Positions 9,297-17,950 of a stretch of 64,000 nucleotides of DNA are shown piece after piece. Both the position numbers and the translations under genes were made by a program. A model generated the notes under the pieces. That model did not search any database. It saw only the letters and a list, made by a program, of their open reading frames with translations, and had not been told where the DNA came from. Numbering within the stretch: position 1 is the stretch's first letter; every line of letters starts with the position of its first letter. Source of the stretch: Serratia proteamaculans (lineage in GTDB: Bacteria; Pseudomonadota; Gammaproteobacteria; Enterobacterales; Enterobacteriaceae); contig NZ_WBKI01000001.1 in NCBI RefSeq assembly GCF_008830365.1, positions 1,798,001-1,862,000 on the forward strand, read 5' to 3'.

Positions 9297-9623
9297 TTAC
9301 CAGCGTGGCCCTGGGCGATAGTAATAGCCCGGCGGCGGTGGCATACGGTAATGTGGACGATCGCGCCATTCACGTCGTGGTGGGCCGTAATAAATCACCC
9401 GTGGCGGTGGGCCATAGTAATAACCGCGCGGGCGTTCATAGCCTCGGTGTTCAGACCACCAGCGTGGATCCCGCCAGCGACCGCCGTCCCAATAGTGACC
9501 GCGATTATCGCGATCGCCAATGTGCAATGAAAGGCCTGGTACATTGACGCCAATCGATACGTCTGCGTGGCTCACCAACGGTAGCGACAGCAGTGCGGCT
9601 AATAACAACAGTATTTTCTTCAT
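9297..9623 (-). CDS. Small secreted DUF2502 protein (YpeC paralogue)
   Basis: The 108-residue protein has a signal peptide (KKILLLLAALLSLPLVSHA, cut before DVSIG). The body contains GLSLHIGDRDNRGHYWDGGRWRD, the core of the DUF2502/YpeC family, and a C-terminal half rich in Tyr, Pro, Arg and Trp. The ATG at 9623 is chosen because an AGGAG site precedes it and the signal peptide starts there. A second family member lies at 19171-19581. The function is unknown. It is presumably periplasmic. It is convergent with ypdB. Confidence 0.8.
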   Translation of the reverse strand: MKKILLLLAALLSLPLVSHADVSIGVNVPGLSLHIGDRDNRGHYWDGGRWRDPRWWSEHRGYERPRGYYYGPPPRVIYYGPPRREWRDRPHYRMPPPPGYYYRPGPRW

Positions 9624-9785
9624 CTCAACGACTCCTGCAGAGCGGAACCCGTCCGTACGCAGATAACATAGTTCTGCGCCAGCCGCCGCTCTATAGGAAC
9701 AATGCCCATTTACGCCTTTCACACAGATCCTTCACAATTTGACCACAATCACCGCCGGGTGATCGGCGATAAATCGCTAACATTC

Positions 9786-9799
9786 TTGATATAGATCAC
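9786..9799. promoter_or_regulatory. FNR-like (or weak CRP-like) site upstream of yhjX
   Basis: TTGAT-ATAG-ATCAC differs from the FNR consensus TTGAT-N4-ATCAA at one position. It is 55 bases upstream of the YpdB repeats and might link yhjX to oxygen or carbon status. The evidence is the motif only. Confidence 0.3.
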
Positions 9800-9840
9800 G
9801 TGACACCCGCTGCATTTCACTCCCTTTTAAGCGCAAAAAC

Positions 9841-9892
9841 GGCAACTCATGCGCCTTCTGATGCATTTCATTCCTCCCCTTGTGCAACTCAT
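9841..9892 (+). promoter_or_regulatory. YpdB operator array upstream of yhjX
   Basis: Three 10-base repeats stand in the same orientation at an exact 21-base period (10 plus an 11-base spacer): GGCAACTCAT at 9841, TGCATTTCAT at 9862 and TGCAACTCAT at 9883. A fourth, TGCATTTCAC, lies at 9811, 30 bases earlier. The published E. coli YpdB site, as I recall it, is GGCATTTCAT-N11-GGCATTTCAC, the same unit and spacer. The array ends 33 bases upstream of a consensus -10, a normal position for a LytTR activator. Confidence 0.8.
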
Positions 9893-9925
9893 TCCCGATC
9901 CGCCGTCCAGTGGTATTACCAGCCT

Positions 9926-9931
9926 TATAAT
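9926..9931 (+). promoter_or_regulatory. yhjX: -10 element of the yhjX promoter
   Basis: A perfect TATAAT has no recognisable -35 at the expected place. This fits activator-dependent transcription from the adjacent YpdB sites. The 397-base gap 9624-10020 otherwise contains only the motifs listed. Confidence 0.55.
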
Positions 9932-10020
9932 AAGCCCATACCGCGGGGCCTTAGACGCTATCCGCAAATTTCCGCCAACGGCTAACGCCCGGCAATGCAC
10001 ACACAGGAAGGAGTCCGGCC

Positions 10021-11247
10021 ATGAACACCAAACCGGCAAATCGCAGCTTAATCGTTCTGGGGACCATCATCTGCCAGATGGGTCTCGGTACTATCTATAC
10101 CTGGAGCCTGTTCAACCAGCCGTTGGTCGATAAGTTCCACTGGGGCCTCGGCGACGTTGCCACCACCTTCTCCATCACCAGCTTCTTCCTGGCTTTCGCC
10201 ACGCTGTTTGCCGGCAAACTTCAGGAACGCTTCGGTATCCGCAACCTGACGCTGTTCTCCGGTATCCTGGTGGGTCTGGGCCTGATGGCCAGCGCCTACG
10301 TCAGCTCACTGAATATGGTCTATCTGCTGGCCGGCGTGGTAGTCGGATTCGCGGTAGGTATCGCTTACATCTCTACCCTGTCTAACCTGATCAAGTGGTT
10401 CCCGGCCAACAAAGGGCTGATCTCCGGTATCTCGGTCGGGGCTTTCGGTACCGGTAGCCTGCTGTTCAAATACGTTAACGCCGCACTGATTGCCGACGTC
10501 GGCGTGTCCTCCGCCTTCTTCTACTGGGGTGCCATTGTGATGGCGCTGATCGTGTTCGGCTCCCTGCTGTTGAAAGAACCGGTACTGGTGAGCAACTCTG
10601 CACAGCAAGGCACCCACGGCCTGGGCAATGACTACAGCGTGCGCCAGATGCTGGCCACCAAAGAAGCCTACCTGCTGTTCATCATTTTCTTCGCAGCCTG
10701 TATGAGTGGCTTGTACCTGATTGGTATCGTGAAGGACATGGGCGTGCAACTGGCCGGAATGGATTTAGCTACTGCCGCCAACACCGTTTCTGCCGTCGCT
10801 ATCTTCAACACTGCGGGCCGTATCATTCTGGGTACGTTGTCCGATAAAGTGGGCCGCATGCGCGTCATCAGCTTCACCATGCTGGTTACCGTACTGGCGA
10901 TTGTGGCGCTGAGCTTCCTTACCCTGAACCACACGCTGTTCTTTATCTGCGTCGGCGCCGTCGCCTTCTGCTTCGGTGGCAACATCACCGTGTTCCCAGC
11001 GATTGTCGGTGACTTCTTCGGCCTGAAAAACCACAGCAAAAACTACGGCATCATCTATCAGGGCTTCGGTCTGGGCGCACTGGCCGGTTCGTTTGTCGCC
11101 AAATACTTCGGCGGCTTCCATGCCACCTTCATCGTGATTGGCGTGTTGTCAGTGGCTTCTCTGATAATCACCCTGTTCATCAAGGCACCGAAAGCGGTAG
11201 CGCAGGAAGAAGAACACTTCCCGCAGACGGAGCTGGCAAAAGCCTAA
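10021..11247 (+). CDS. yhjX: MFS transporter YhjX, pyruvate-induced (YpdB target)
   Basis: The 408-residue major facilitator protein has twelve hydrophobic spans and belongs to the oxalate/formate antiporter-like group. The N-terminal part (CQMGLGTIYTWSLFNQPL) and the loop after span 2 (GKLQERFGIRN) match E. coli YhjX closely. YhjX is the main known target of YpdAB and is implicated in pyruvate transport. In E. coli it is far from ypdAB, while here it is adjacent and carries the operator array. A strong AGGAAGGAG site precedes the ATG. A bidirectional terminator follows. Confidence 0.88.
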   Translation: MNTKPANRSLIVLGTIICQMGLGTIYTWSLFNQPLVDKFHWGLGDVATTFSITSFFLAFATLFAGKLQERFGIRNLTLFSGILVGLGLMASAYVSSLNMVYLLAGVVVGFAVGIAYISTLSNLIKWFPANKGLISGISVGAFGTGSLLFKYVNAALIADVGVSSAFFYWGAIVMALIVFGSLLLKEPVLVSNSAQQGTHGLGNDYSVRQMLATKEAYLLFIIFFAACMSGLYLIGIVKDMGVQLAGMDLATAANTVSAVAIFNTAGRIILGTLSDKVGRMRVISFTMLVTVLAIVALSFLTLNHTLFFICVGAVAFCFGGNITVFPAIVGDFFGLKNHSKNYGIIYQGFGLGALAGSFVAKYFGGFHATFIVIGVLSVASLIITLFIKAPKAVAQEEEHFPQTELAKA

Positions 11248-11260
11248 CTCCTCAAACGAT

Positions 11261-11294
11261 AAAAGGGGCGCAACTTATCGGTTGCGCCCCTTTT
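11261..11294. terminator. Bidirectional terminator between yhjX and glk
   Basis: A long stem (AAAAGGGGCGCAAC/GTTGCGCCCCTTTT) around a 6-base loop has T runs on both strands. Confidence 0.8.
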
Positions 11295-11311
11295 TTTATC
11301 ACTACGATTAA

Positions 11312-12274
11312 TTACAGATGCATTCCCAGCGTTTGACGCAGGTGAGCGCCTGCACCCAGCAGGCCAGGTTGTCCGTGGGTGATCATAAATACCGGAATGT
11401 CGTGCACGTAATCTTTGAAACGCCCTTTATCTTCGAACGCCGCACGGAAGCCAGAGGCTTTAAAGAACTCCATAAAGCGCGGCACTATGCCCCCGGCAAT
11501 ATAAACGCCGCCAAAGGTGCCCAGGCTCAGCGCCAGATTGCCGCCGAAACGCCCTAGAATGACGCAGAACAGCGACAAGGCGCGGCGACAATCAATGCAA
11601 CTGTCGGCCAGTGCGCGCTCGGTAATGTCCTTTGGCTCCAGCTTTTCCGGCAGGCGCTTATCCGACTTAACGATAGCGCGGTAGAGATTGACCAGTCCCG
11701 GCCCGGACAGTACGCGCTCGGCAGACACATGGCCCACTTCGGCGCGTAACACCTCCAGAATGATATCTTCTTCTTCACTGTTCGGTGCGAAGTCCACATG
11801 GCCGCCCTCGCCCGGCAGGCTCACCCAGCGACGGTTAACGTGCACCAGGTGCGCCACCCCCAGACCGGTGCCGGCGCCATACACTGCAATCGGCTTGTCT
11901 TTCTGCGCGCTGCCACCGCCGAACTGCAACACATCGTCTTGCGACAGCATCGGGATCGCCATCGACACGGCGGTAAAGTCGTTGATCACTTCCAGGTGGC
12001 TCAGCCCCAGGCTGGCCTTCATCTCTTTGATCGAGAACGCCCAGGTATGGTTAGTCATCGCTACCCAGTCTTCAGTGACCGGGCAGGCAATGGCAATACA
12101 GGCGTCCTGCACCTGGATATCCTGCTCGGCTAAATATTGGCGGATCACCGCCTCCAGACTGTCAAACTCCAGGCCGGAATAGGTTTTCGCCTGGGTAATT
12201 TCACCCGTCGCCACAGTGCACAACGCCAGGCGAGCATTGGTGCCGCCTACATCACCTACGAGGGCATAAGTCAT
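11312..12274 (-). CDS. glk: Glucokinase
   Basis: This cytoplasmic enzyme phosphorylates free glucose with ATP. It has 320 residues (E. coli 321). The ATP phosphate loop [12 protein letters not shown] is at residues 6-17. The sugar-binding segment includes [11 protein letters not shown], and EGGHVDFAP and GGIVPRF are also conserved. The ATG at 12274 is preferred because GGAGAAG precedes it and the homologous N-terminus ([11 protein letters not shown]) begins there. A longer in-frame start at 12370 lacks support. A Cra-type site lies about 115 bases upstream. It is divergent from yfeO as in the glk-yfeO neighbourhood of E. coli. Confidence 0.95.
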   Translation of the reverse strand: MTYALVGDVGGTNARLALCTVATGEITQAKTYSGLEFDSLEAVIRQYLAEQDIQVQDACIAIACPVTEDWVAMTNHTWAFSIKEMKASLGLSHLEVINDFTAVSMAIPMLSQDDVLQFGGGSAQKDKPIAVYGAGTGLGVAHLVHVNRRWVSLPGEGGHVDFAPNSEEEDIILEVLRAEVGHVSAERVLSGPGLVNLYRAIVKSDKRLPEKLEPKDITERALADSCIDCRRALSLFCVILGRFGGNLALSLGTFGGVYIAGGIVPRFMEFFKASGFRAAFEDKGRFKDYVHDIPVFMITHGQPGLLGAGAHLRQTLGMHL

Positions 12275-12387
12275 CAGTATCTTCTCCGCGAAATGAATAA
12301 TTGAAAGCTGCCCACACTGTAAAATCCCGCTGCAAAAACAACAATCACCATCCTTCACGCGGCCATCCATTAGCGATCCAGATCACA

Positions 12388-12399
12388 AAAAACGTTTCA
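12388..12399. promoter_or_regulatory. Cra (FruR) site upstream of glk
   Basis: The 12 bases ending ACGTTTCA match the Cra consensus TGAAACGTTTCA at 10 of 12 positions, missing only the first two. Cra represses glk in E. coli, so the site is plausible here. It lies in the 344-base glk-yfeO intergenic region. Confidence 0.6.
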
Positions 12400-12525
12400 G
12401 CCCGTCCCTTTCAGGGCGATTTGAAACAAATTGCGGCAAAAAACGCGCTACCACGGCTGTTAACCATCAACACAGAAAGGCACTATTAATCGGCTGTGGC
12501 CCTAGGCCTGGCCGGAAATTTCTTT

Positions 12526-12555
12526 GCGTGCCAGAGTGCTGATTGTCTGGCACGC
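12526..12555 (+). promoter_or_regulatory. Perfect hairpin in the yfeO leader
   Basis: The arms GCGTGCCAG (12526-12534) and CTGGCACGC (12547-12555) are exact complements around a 12-base loop, ending 63 bases before the yfeO ATG. No T tract follows, so it is not a simple terminator. Its role is unknown: possible leader structure or a protein site. Confidence 0.4.
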
Positions 12556-12618
12556 TGTGGTCACAATTCAATCACCCGTTCGCCCTGCCATCCGGGGCCA
12601 TTAACAAGGGATCCCCGC

Positions 12619-13866
12619 ATGTTGCACCCGCGCGCCAATGCCATGTTGGCTTTCGCTCTGCCCGCTCTCGTTATCGGCTCGGCTTCAAGCCTGGTGCTCA
12701 TTCTGGTGATGAAATTCGCCGATGCACTGCAGCGGCTGCTGTGGGTGAATATTCCTGCGGCTATGAATATCGACACCCAGTCGCCCTGGTGGTTGATCGG
12801 CATTCTGACGCTGACCGGTGTCGCCGTTGGGCTGATAATCCGCTATATGCCCGGCCATGCGGGGCCTGATCCGGCAACGGAATCGCTGATCGGCATGCCT
12901 CTGCCCTTGTCGGCGGTGCCCGGCCTTGCGCTGGCACTGATCGTTGGCCTGGTCGGTGGCGTCAGCCTGGGGCCGGAAAACCCGATCACTGCCATCAATA
13001 TTGCGCTGGTGGTGGCTATCGGTTCGCGCCTGCTGCCGAGAGTCCCGCGCATGGACTGGATTATTCTGGCCGCAGCCGGCACCATCGGCGCACTGTTCGG
13101 CACTCCGGTTGCCGCTGCGCTGATCTTTTCACAAACGCTGGCAGGTAATAATGACGTGCCGCTGTGGGATCGGCTGTTTGCCCCGCTGATGGCAGCAGCA
13201 GCCGGTGCGGTCACCACCCAACTCTTTTTCACCCCGAACTTTACCCTGCAGCTTGATGCCTATGGCGTTACCCGGCTGACAGATATTTTCAGTGGATCTA
13301 TCGTCGCGCTGATCGCCATCGCGCTGGGCATGGTGGCGCTGTGGAGTTTTCCGCATATCCATCGCCTGTTCCATTCGATCAAGAACCCGGTACTGATGCT
13401 GGGGCTGGGCGGTTTTGTGCTTGGGTTGCTGGCGTTAATCGGTGGCGACATCACCCTGTTTAAAGGGCTCGATGAAATGAAGCGGCTGGCGATAGGCGAG
13501 AATTTTTCGGTCACGGAACTGCTGCTGATTACACTGAGTAAATTGGCGGCTCTGGTGATTGCTGCCGCCAGCGGCTTTCGTGGTGGGCGCATCTTCCCGG
13601 CAGTGTTTGTCGGGGTAGCGCTGGGCCTGATGCTGCATCAGCATGTTCCGGCGGTACCGGCGGCGATTACCGTTTCCTGCGCCATTATGGGGTTGGTGCT
13701 GGTGGTCACGCGTGACGGCTGGCTCAGCCTGTTTATGGCCGTTGCGGTGGTGCCGGAGTTGCACCTGCTGCCGGTGCTGTGTGTGGTGATGCTGCCCGCC
13801 TGGCTGGTGCTGGCGGGCAAACCGCTGATGCTGGTGGGTAAACTCCAACCGCCGCACGACGATTAG
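12619..13866 (+). CDS. yfeO: ClC-type chloride channel/transporter family protein YfeO
   Basis: The 415-residue ClC-family membrane protein is close to E. coli YfeO (418). It has about ten spans. The family filter motifs are seen as [11 protein letters not shown] at about residue 115, [11 protein letters not shown] at about residue 157 and [15 protein letters not shown] at about residue 315. YfeO members lack a proven substrate. The ATG at 12619 matches the E. coli N-terminus (MLHPRA) and follows AAGGG. An in-frame start 41 codons earlier is not supported. Its stop overlaps by 4 bases the stop of the convergent racemase gene. Confidence 0.92.
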   Translation: MLHPRANAMLAFALPALVIGSASSLVLILVMKFADALQRLLWVNIPAAMNIDTQSPWWLIGILTLTGVAVGLIIRYMPGHAGPDPATESLIGMPLPLSAVPGLALALIVGLVGGVSLGPENPITAINIALVVAIGSRLLPRVPRMDWIILAAAGTIGALFGTPVAAALIFSQTLAGNNDVPLWDRLFAPLMAAAAGAVTTQLFFTPNFTLQLDAYGVTRLTDIFSGSIVALIAIALGMVALWSFPHIHRLFHSIKNPVLMLGLGGFVLGLLALIGGDITLFKGLDEMKRLAIGENFSVTELLLITLSKLAALVIAAASGFRGGRIFPAVFVGVALGLMLHQHVPAVPAAITVSCAIMGLVLVVTRDGWLSLFMAVAVVPELHLLPVLCVVMLPAWLVLAGKPLMLVGKLQPPHDD

Positions 13867-14555
13867 GCTAACGAGTATTCTGCTGCTGCGCGCGCATGGA
13901 TAGCGGTGGTATCAAATACCGGCACTGACGCATCCTGCGCGCCAACCAGCAGACCAATCTCGGTGCAGCCGAAAATAATCCCCTGAGCGCCCTGCTGTTC
14001 CAGATTGCCGATAATACGGCGATACTCATCGCGCGACGCATCGCGGATTTTCCCCAGGCACAGCTCTTCATAAATAATGCGGTGCACAATGTCGCGATCG
14101 GCCGCCACCGGGGTGACCACCTCAATGTCATACTTTTCCTGCAGTCGCCCGCGATAAAACTCTTGTTCCATGGTAAAACGCGTGCCGAGCAGCCCAACGC
14201 GGCGAATATCCTGCTGACGCACCTGCAACGCCGTGGCGTCGGCGATGTGGATCAGCGGTAAGCCGCTGGCCTGTTCAACCGCATCCGCTACCTTGTGCAT
14301 GGTGTTGGTACAAATGACGATAGCCTGTGCCCCCGCGGCACGCAGTGAGGCCGCAGCGGCAGCCAGCAGTTGCCCCGCCCCCTGCCAATCACCCTGATGC
14401 TGCAAGCGTTCCACCTCGTGGAAATCGACGCTGTAGAGCACAATTTTGGCCGAATGCAGGCCGCCAAGTCGCTCCTTAACCTGTTCATTGATCATGCGGT
14501 AATAAGGAATGGTCGATTCCCAGCTCATGCCGCCCAGCAGGCCCAACACTTTCAT
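13863..14555 (-). CDS. Aspartate/glutamate racemase family protein
   Basis: This is a cofactor-independent amino-acid racemase of 230 residues with the two-cysteine mechanism. The N-terminal Cys lies in [10 protein letters not shown] and the second in [12 protein letters not shown]. The opening [14 protein letters not shown] is typical of the YgeA/aspartate racemase group. It probably interconverts L and D forms of Asp, Glu or another amino acid. The start at 14555 follows GAGGAG at good spacing. A longer ATG at 14573 is less likely. It is the first gene of an accessory block between yfeO and ypeC. Confidence 0.85.
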   Translation of the reverse strand: MKVLGLLGGMSWESTIPYYRMINEQVKERLGGLHSAKIVLYSVDFHEVERLQHQGDWQGAGQLLAAAAASLRAAGAQAIVICTNTMHKVADAVEQASGLPLIHIADATALQVRQQDIRRVGLLGTRFTMEQEFYRGRLQEKYDIEVVTPVAADRDIVHRIIYEELCLGKIRDASRDEYRRIIGNLEQQGAQGIIFGCTEIGLLVGAQDASVPVFDTTAIHARAAAEYSLA

Positions 14556-14621
14556 CGTTTGCTCCTCAGTCATTGCTGCAATTACCCGACATTACCTGAG
14601 AATCGCAGGGATGACGACGCC

Positions 14622-15074
14622 TTATTTAGCGGAGGAGTTGACCGGCTGACGAGCCTCAAACCAACGCTGACGCAGCGTATCATACGCCCAGTTATAGAAC
14701 ATGGTGTACGGCAAGAAGAACAGGAAGAAGCCGATCTCCAGCATAAACGCCTGTACTAAAGAAATGCTCAACATCCAGGCGGCAATGGGCACGCCGATCA
14801 ACACAAAACCGGCCTCAAAGCCCAGGGCATGAAACACCCGCACCTTAAGATTACGCACCACGCGGCCCACCGGCCACAGGCGGTCAAAAACGGTGTTATA
14901 AACCATGTTCCATACCATAGCGACGGTAGACAACATCACCGCTAACGCACCGACCTGTACCATCGAACGGTTCAACAACCACGCGCCCAACGGGGCGCAG
15001 ACCATCACAGCAATGGCTTCGAAACCGACGGCGTGGACGATACGTTCAATGAAAGACTTGTTTTGCAGTTGCAT
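14622..15074 (-). CDS. PACE-family multidrug efflux protein (AceI-like)
   Basis: The 150-residue inner-membrane protein is made of two tandem bacterial transmembrane pair (BTP) domains, four spans in all. Repeat-like segments GFEAIAVMVCAPLGAWLLNRS and GFEAGFVLIGVPIAAWMLSISL begin the two halves. Each carries the intramembrane Glu that is essential in AceI. Family members export chlorhexidine, acriflavine and, naturally, short-chain diamines. It is divergent from a LysR-type gene 100 bases away, as aceI is from aceR, suggesting ligand-induced control. The substrate is not shown by the sequence. Confidence 0.85.
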   Translation of the reverse strand: MQLQNKSFIERIVHAVGFEAIAVMVCAPLGAWLLNRSMVQVGALAVMLSTVAMVWNMVYNTVFDRLWPVGRVVRNLKVRVFHALGFEAGFVLIGVPIAAWMLSISLVQAFMLEIGFFLFFLPYTMFYNWAYDTLRQRWFEARQPVNSSAK

Positions 15075-15174
15075 ACATCACCTGTTTTTACTGTTGTGGC
15101 AAATAAAGTCAGGTGATTATCATCGATTTTTTGGGTAGATTAAAAATAGGTTCCATCGATAAAGTAGATACATC

Positions 15175-16065
15175 ATGCGCTATTCTCCCGAAGCCCTACA
15201 GGCGTTTGTTGAGGCCGCCGCCCTCGGTTCTTTCTCAGCCGCCGCGCGCAAGCTGCGCAAAAGCCAGTCCACCATCAGTACGGCGATCGCCAATCTGGAA
15301 GCCGATCTCGGGCTAAGCCTGTTTGATCGCCAGGCACGCCAGCCGGTATTAACCGCCGCCGGCCACAAAGTGCTAGGCCATGTGCAGGAAATTCTCACGG
15401 CCAGCGAACGACTCGACGCGCTGAGTATTCGGCTGGCGGATAATATAGAACCCCGCCTGACCATCGTTTTTTCCGATACCTACCAGCCCACCCACCACGA
15501 TCGCCTGATGCAGCACTTTGAACAACGCTATCAGGATATAGAGCTGGAGTGCATGATCGCCGAGGACGAAGACGTGTTGGATCTGTTGCAAAGTGGCCGT
15601 GCGCATCTGGGTATGGTGGAAGTGCAGGCCAGCTATCCACCGGATATCGGCTTTGCACGGCTGCCGGAACAGACGGAGATGGGGCTGTTCGTCACCCACT
15701 CGCACCCGCTGGCGCAGACGCCTTCCCCCACGCCGGAACAACTGTCCAGCACCCGCCAGCTCTATCTGAACACCTACACCGGCACCGGTGCATCTCGTCC
15801 TCAAGGCCGGGTCTGGTCGGCACCCAGTTACCTGATGCTGTTGGAAATGGCAGAGCAAGGGGTCGGTTGGGCCACATTGCCGAACTGGCTGGTGCGGCAA
15901 TATGGCCATGAAAAATTAACCGAACTTAAGCCACGCGGATGGCCGAAGCTGATTTCAGTGGATGCGGTATGGTCGAAACTGACCCCGCCAGGGCCAGCGG
16001 GGTATTGGTTGCTGGAGCGTCTGCTGGAGAACGCGACGGATCAGGCCGCCGCGTTACGCGACTGA
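15175..16065 (+). CDS. LysR-type transcriptional regulator, probable controller of the PACE gene
   Basis: The 296-residue protein has an N-terminal winged helix-turn-helix (residues 1-60, AALGSFSAAARKLRKSQSTISTAIANLEADLG). A type 2 periplasmic-binding-like effector domain (about 90-290) follows. It is divergent from the PACE efflux gene across 100 bases of AT-rich DNA with ATCGAT-containing repeats, the usual arrangement for a LysR regulator and its target. Its 3' end overlaps the end of ipdC by 25 bases. The effector is unknown. A polyamine or biocide is possible by analogy with AceR. Confidence 0.85.
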   Translation: MRYSPEALQAFVEAAALGSFSAAARKLRKSQSTISTAIANLEADLGLSLFDRQARQPVLTAAGHKVLGHVQEILTASERLDALSIRLADNIEPRLTIVFSDTYQPTHHDRLMQHFEQRYQDIELECMIAEDEDVLDLLQSGRAHLGMVEVQASYPPDIGFARLPEQTEMGLFVTHSHPLAQTPSPTPEQLSSTRQLYLNTYTGTGASRPQGRVWSAPSYLMLLEMAEQGVGWATLPNWLVRQYGHEKLTELKPRGWPKLISVDAVWSKLTPPGPAGYWLLERLLENATDQAAALRD

Positions 16066-17702
16066 ATGGCGCGCGAGACGGTATCCAGCAATTCGGGAAT
16101 ATCCATCTTTGGCAGCACCACTTCCACAAAAGCCAGTTGCGGGCTGTCGCCGACTTCTCTCAGCGCCTGGCGCAACTGTTCCGGTTCGGTAACCCGCAGC
16201 GTTTTTACCTGGTGTTCGCCGGCTAACGCCTGCGGCAACTGCGTCCAGTTCCACTGGGCGATATCGTTGTAGCGCTGTTGCGGGCCGTGGATAGCCCGTT
16301 CAACGGTATAACCTTCATTATTGAGCAGGAAAATCACTGGTTTCAGCCCGTCGCGCAGCATCGAGCCCAGCTCCTGCGCGGTGAGCTGTGCCGAACCGTC
16401 GCCGATTAACAGCACCACCCTACGGTCCGGCTCCGCCGTCTGGGCACCGAATGCCGCCGGCAAGGTATAGCCGATAGACCCCCACAACGACTGGACAATA
16501 AACCGGCAGCCCTGCGGCAGACTAAGCGCCGCAGCACCAAAACAGGCCGTACCCTGCTCGGCGATCACAATGTCGCTCGGCCGCAGAAAGTCCTGCATCT
16601 GTTGCCAAAAACCGTGCTGATCCAAACCACTGCCGTTCGGATCCGGTAATACCGGACGTTTAATCGCCGGTAATTGCCATTGTTTTACCAGCGTCAGCGT
16701 CAACTGGTGCAACGCAATGACCGCGTCTCGCATTGGGATCTGGCTGAAGACTTGCTGCCCTACTCGTGCTTCAAACGGCTGAATATCAATGCATTTCTCC
16801 ACCGGCAGATGATGAGTGAAGCCAGCGGTAATGGTATCGGTAAAACGCACGCCGACGTTAATGACGACATCGGCTCCCTCAATCAGTTGCTTCACCTGCG
16901 GATCGCTGGCCGCACCGGCATAGGTGCCGGTAAAACAGGCATGCGTTTCATCCAATACGCTCTTACCGAGCAACAGGGTTGAATGTGGCATATCAACCTC
17001 ATTCATCCACTGTGCCAGCACCTTTTCAGCCCCAAAGCGTTCCGCCAGAAAATCCGCCAGCAGGGAGACCCGCTTGGCCGGTAGCAGCATTTCCCGCGCG
17101 GCCGCGATAAAGGCTTGTAATGACACCTGAGAACAATGGGCCTGTCGCAGCATCAGCGGTGCCGGTCGGTATGCCAGCGGTGCTTCTGCCACCTCACTCG
17201 GCAACAGCAGATAAACCGGACGATGCTCAAACAACGCGATGGTAAGCAGCCGATCTATTTCTGCCTCGGCGTTGTCCGCGGTTAGGCTAGCCTGCGCGAC
17301 GGTGATTTCTTTCGCCATACGGGCAAAGTGGCCGAAATCGCCATCGCCCAGAGAATGGTGCAATAAATCTCCAGCCTGCTGGGCACGTAATGTGGGGGCC
17401 CCCACTACGTGGATCACCGGCAAATATTCAGCGTAGCTGCCGGCAATGCCGTTGACCGCGCTCAGTTCACCCACGCCAAAAGTGGTCAGTAAAGCGGCAG
17501 CCGGTTTACAGCGTGCATAACCATCTGCGGCATAGGCGGCATTCAGTTCATTAGCACAGCCTACCCAGGTGATCTGCGGATGAGCGATAACATGATCGAG
17601 AAACTGCAGGTTGTAGTCCCCGGGCACGCCAAAGAAATGTCGGATACCGATCTGCGCCAAACGATCGAGTAGGTAATCGGCCACCCTATAGGTCTTATTC
17701 AT
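16041..17702 (-). CDS. ipdC: Indolepyruvate/phenylpyruvate decarboxylase
   Basis: This thiamine diphosphate enzyme of 553 residues decarboxylates indole-3-pyruvate to indole-3-acetaldehyde in the tryptophan-to-auxin route. Related enzymes also act on phenylpyruvate or pyruvate. The activating Glu is in CANELNAAYAADGYAR at about residue 50. The N-terminal FFGVPGDYNLQFLDH is typical of the IpdC/PDC group, and the cofactor-Mg motif is GDGSAQLTAQE to LNNEGY. The ATG at 17702 is chosen because AGGTGATG precedes it. GTG at 17711 is an alternative. No TyrR box was recognised upstream. Confidence 0.88.
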   Translation of the reverse strand: MNKTYRVADYLLDRLAQIGIRHFFGVPGDYNLQFLDHVIAHPQITWVGCANELNAAYAADGYARCKPAAALLTTFGVGELSAVNGIAGSYAEYLPVIHVVGAPTLRAQQAGDLLHHSLGDGDFGHFARMAKEITVAQASLTADNAEAEIDRLLTIALFEHRPVYLLLPSEVAEAPLAYRPAPLMLRQAHCSQVSLQAFIAAAREMLLPAKRVSLLADFLAERFGAEKVLAQWMNEVDMPHSTLLLGKSVLDETHACFTGTYAGAASDPQVKQLIEGADVVINVGVRFTDTITAGFTHHLPVEKCIDIQPFEARVGQQVFSQIPMRDAVIALHQLTLTLVKQWQLPAIKRPVLPDPNGSGLDQHGFWQQMQDFLRPSDIVIAEQGTACFGAAALSLPQGCRFIVQSLWGSIGYTLPAAFGAQTAEPDRRVVLLIGDGSAQLTAQELGSMLRDGLKPVIFLLNNEGYTVERAIHGPQQRYNDIAQWNWTQLPQALAGEHQVKTLRVTEPEQLRQALREVGDSPQLAFVEVVLPKMDIPELLDTVSRAIQSRNAAA

Positions 17703-17950
17703 GCTCATCACCTGCCAACACTTAAGATTGCCAGTATTAAGTATCGAAGATGTGGTATGAATTTCGAGCTTTGTGTTTAAAAAGGGATTGGCAACCCAGC
17801 GTTACATCGACGCACCCTTGGCAGGCATTAGGTATGCCTCATAAGTTGTATTTATAACGTTATGGCGATTAAGCGTGATCGGCGACTCTGACAAAGGCTA
17901 TGGAAACGCATACACTAAAATTCATTCCACCTCTGCTGAAAAGGGTTCCT

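Noticed and set aside
12275-12618. Fluoride riboswitch upstream of the ClC gene yfeO
   Set aside because: The conserved riboswitch segments are not present, and YfeO belongs to the chloride-type ClC group, not the fluoride exporter group.
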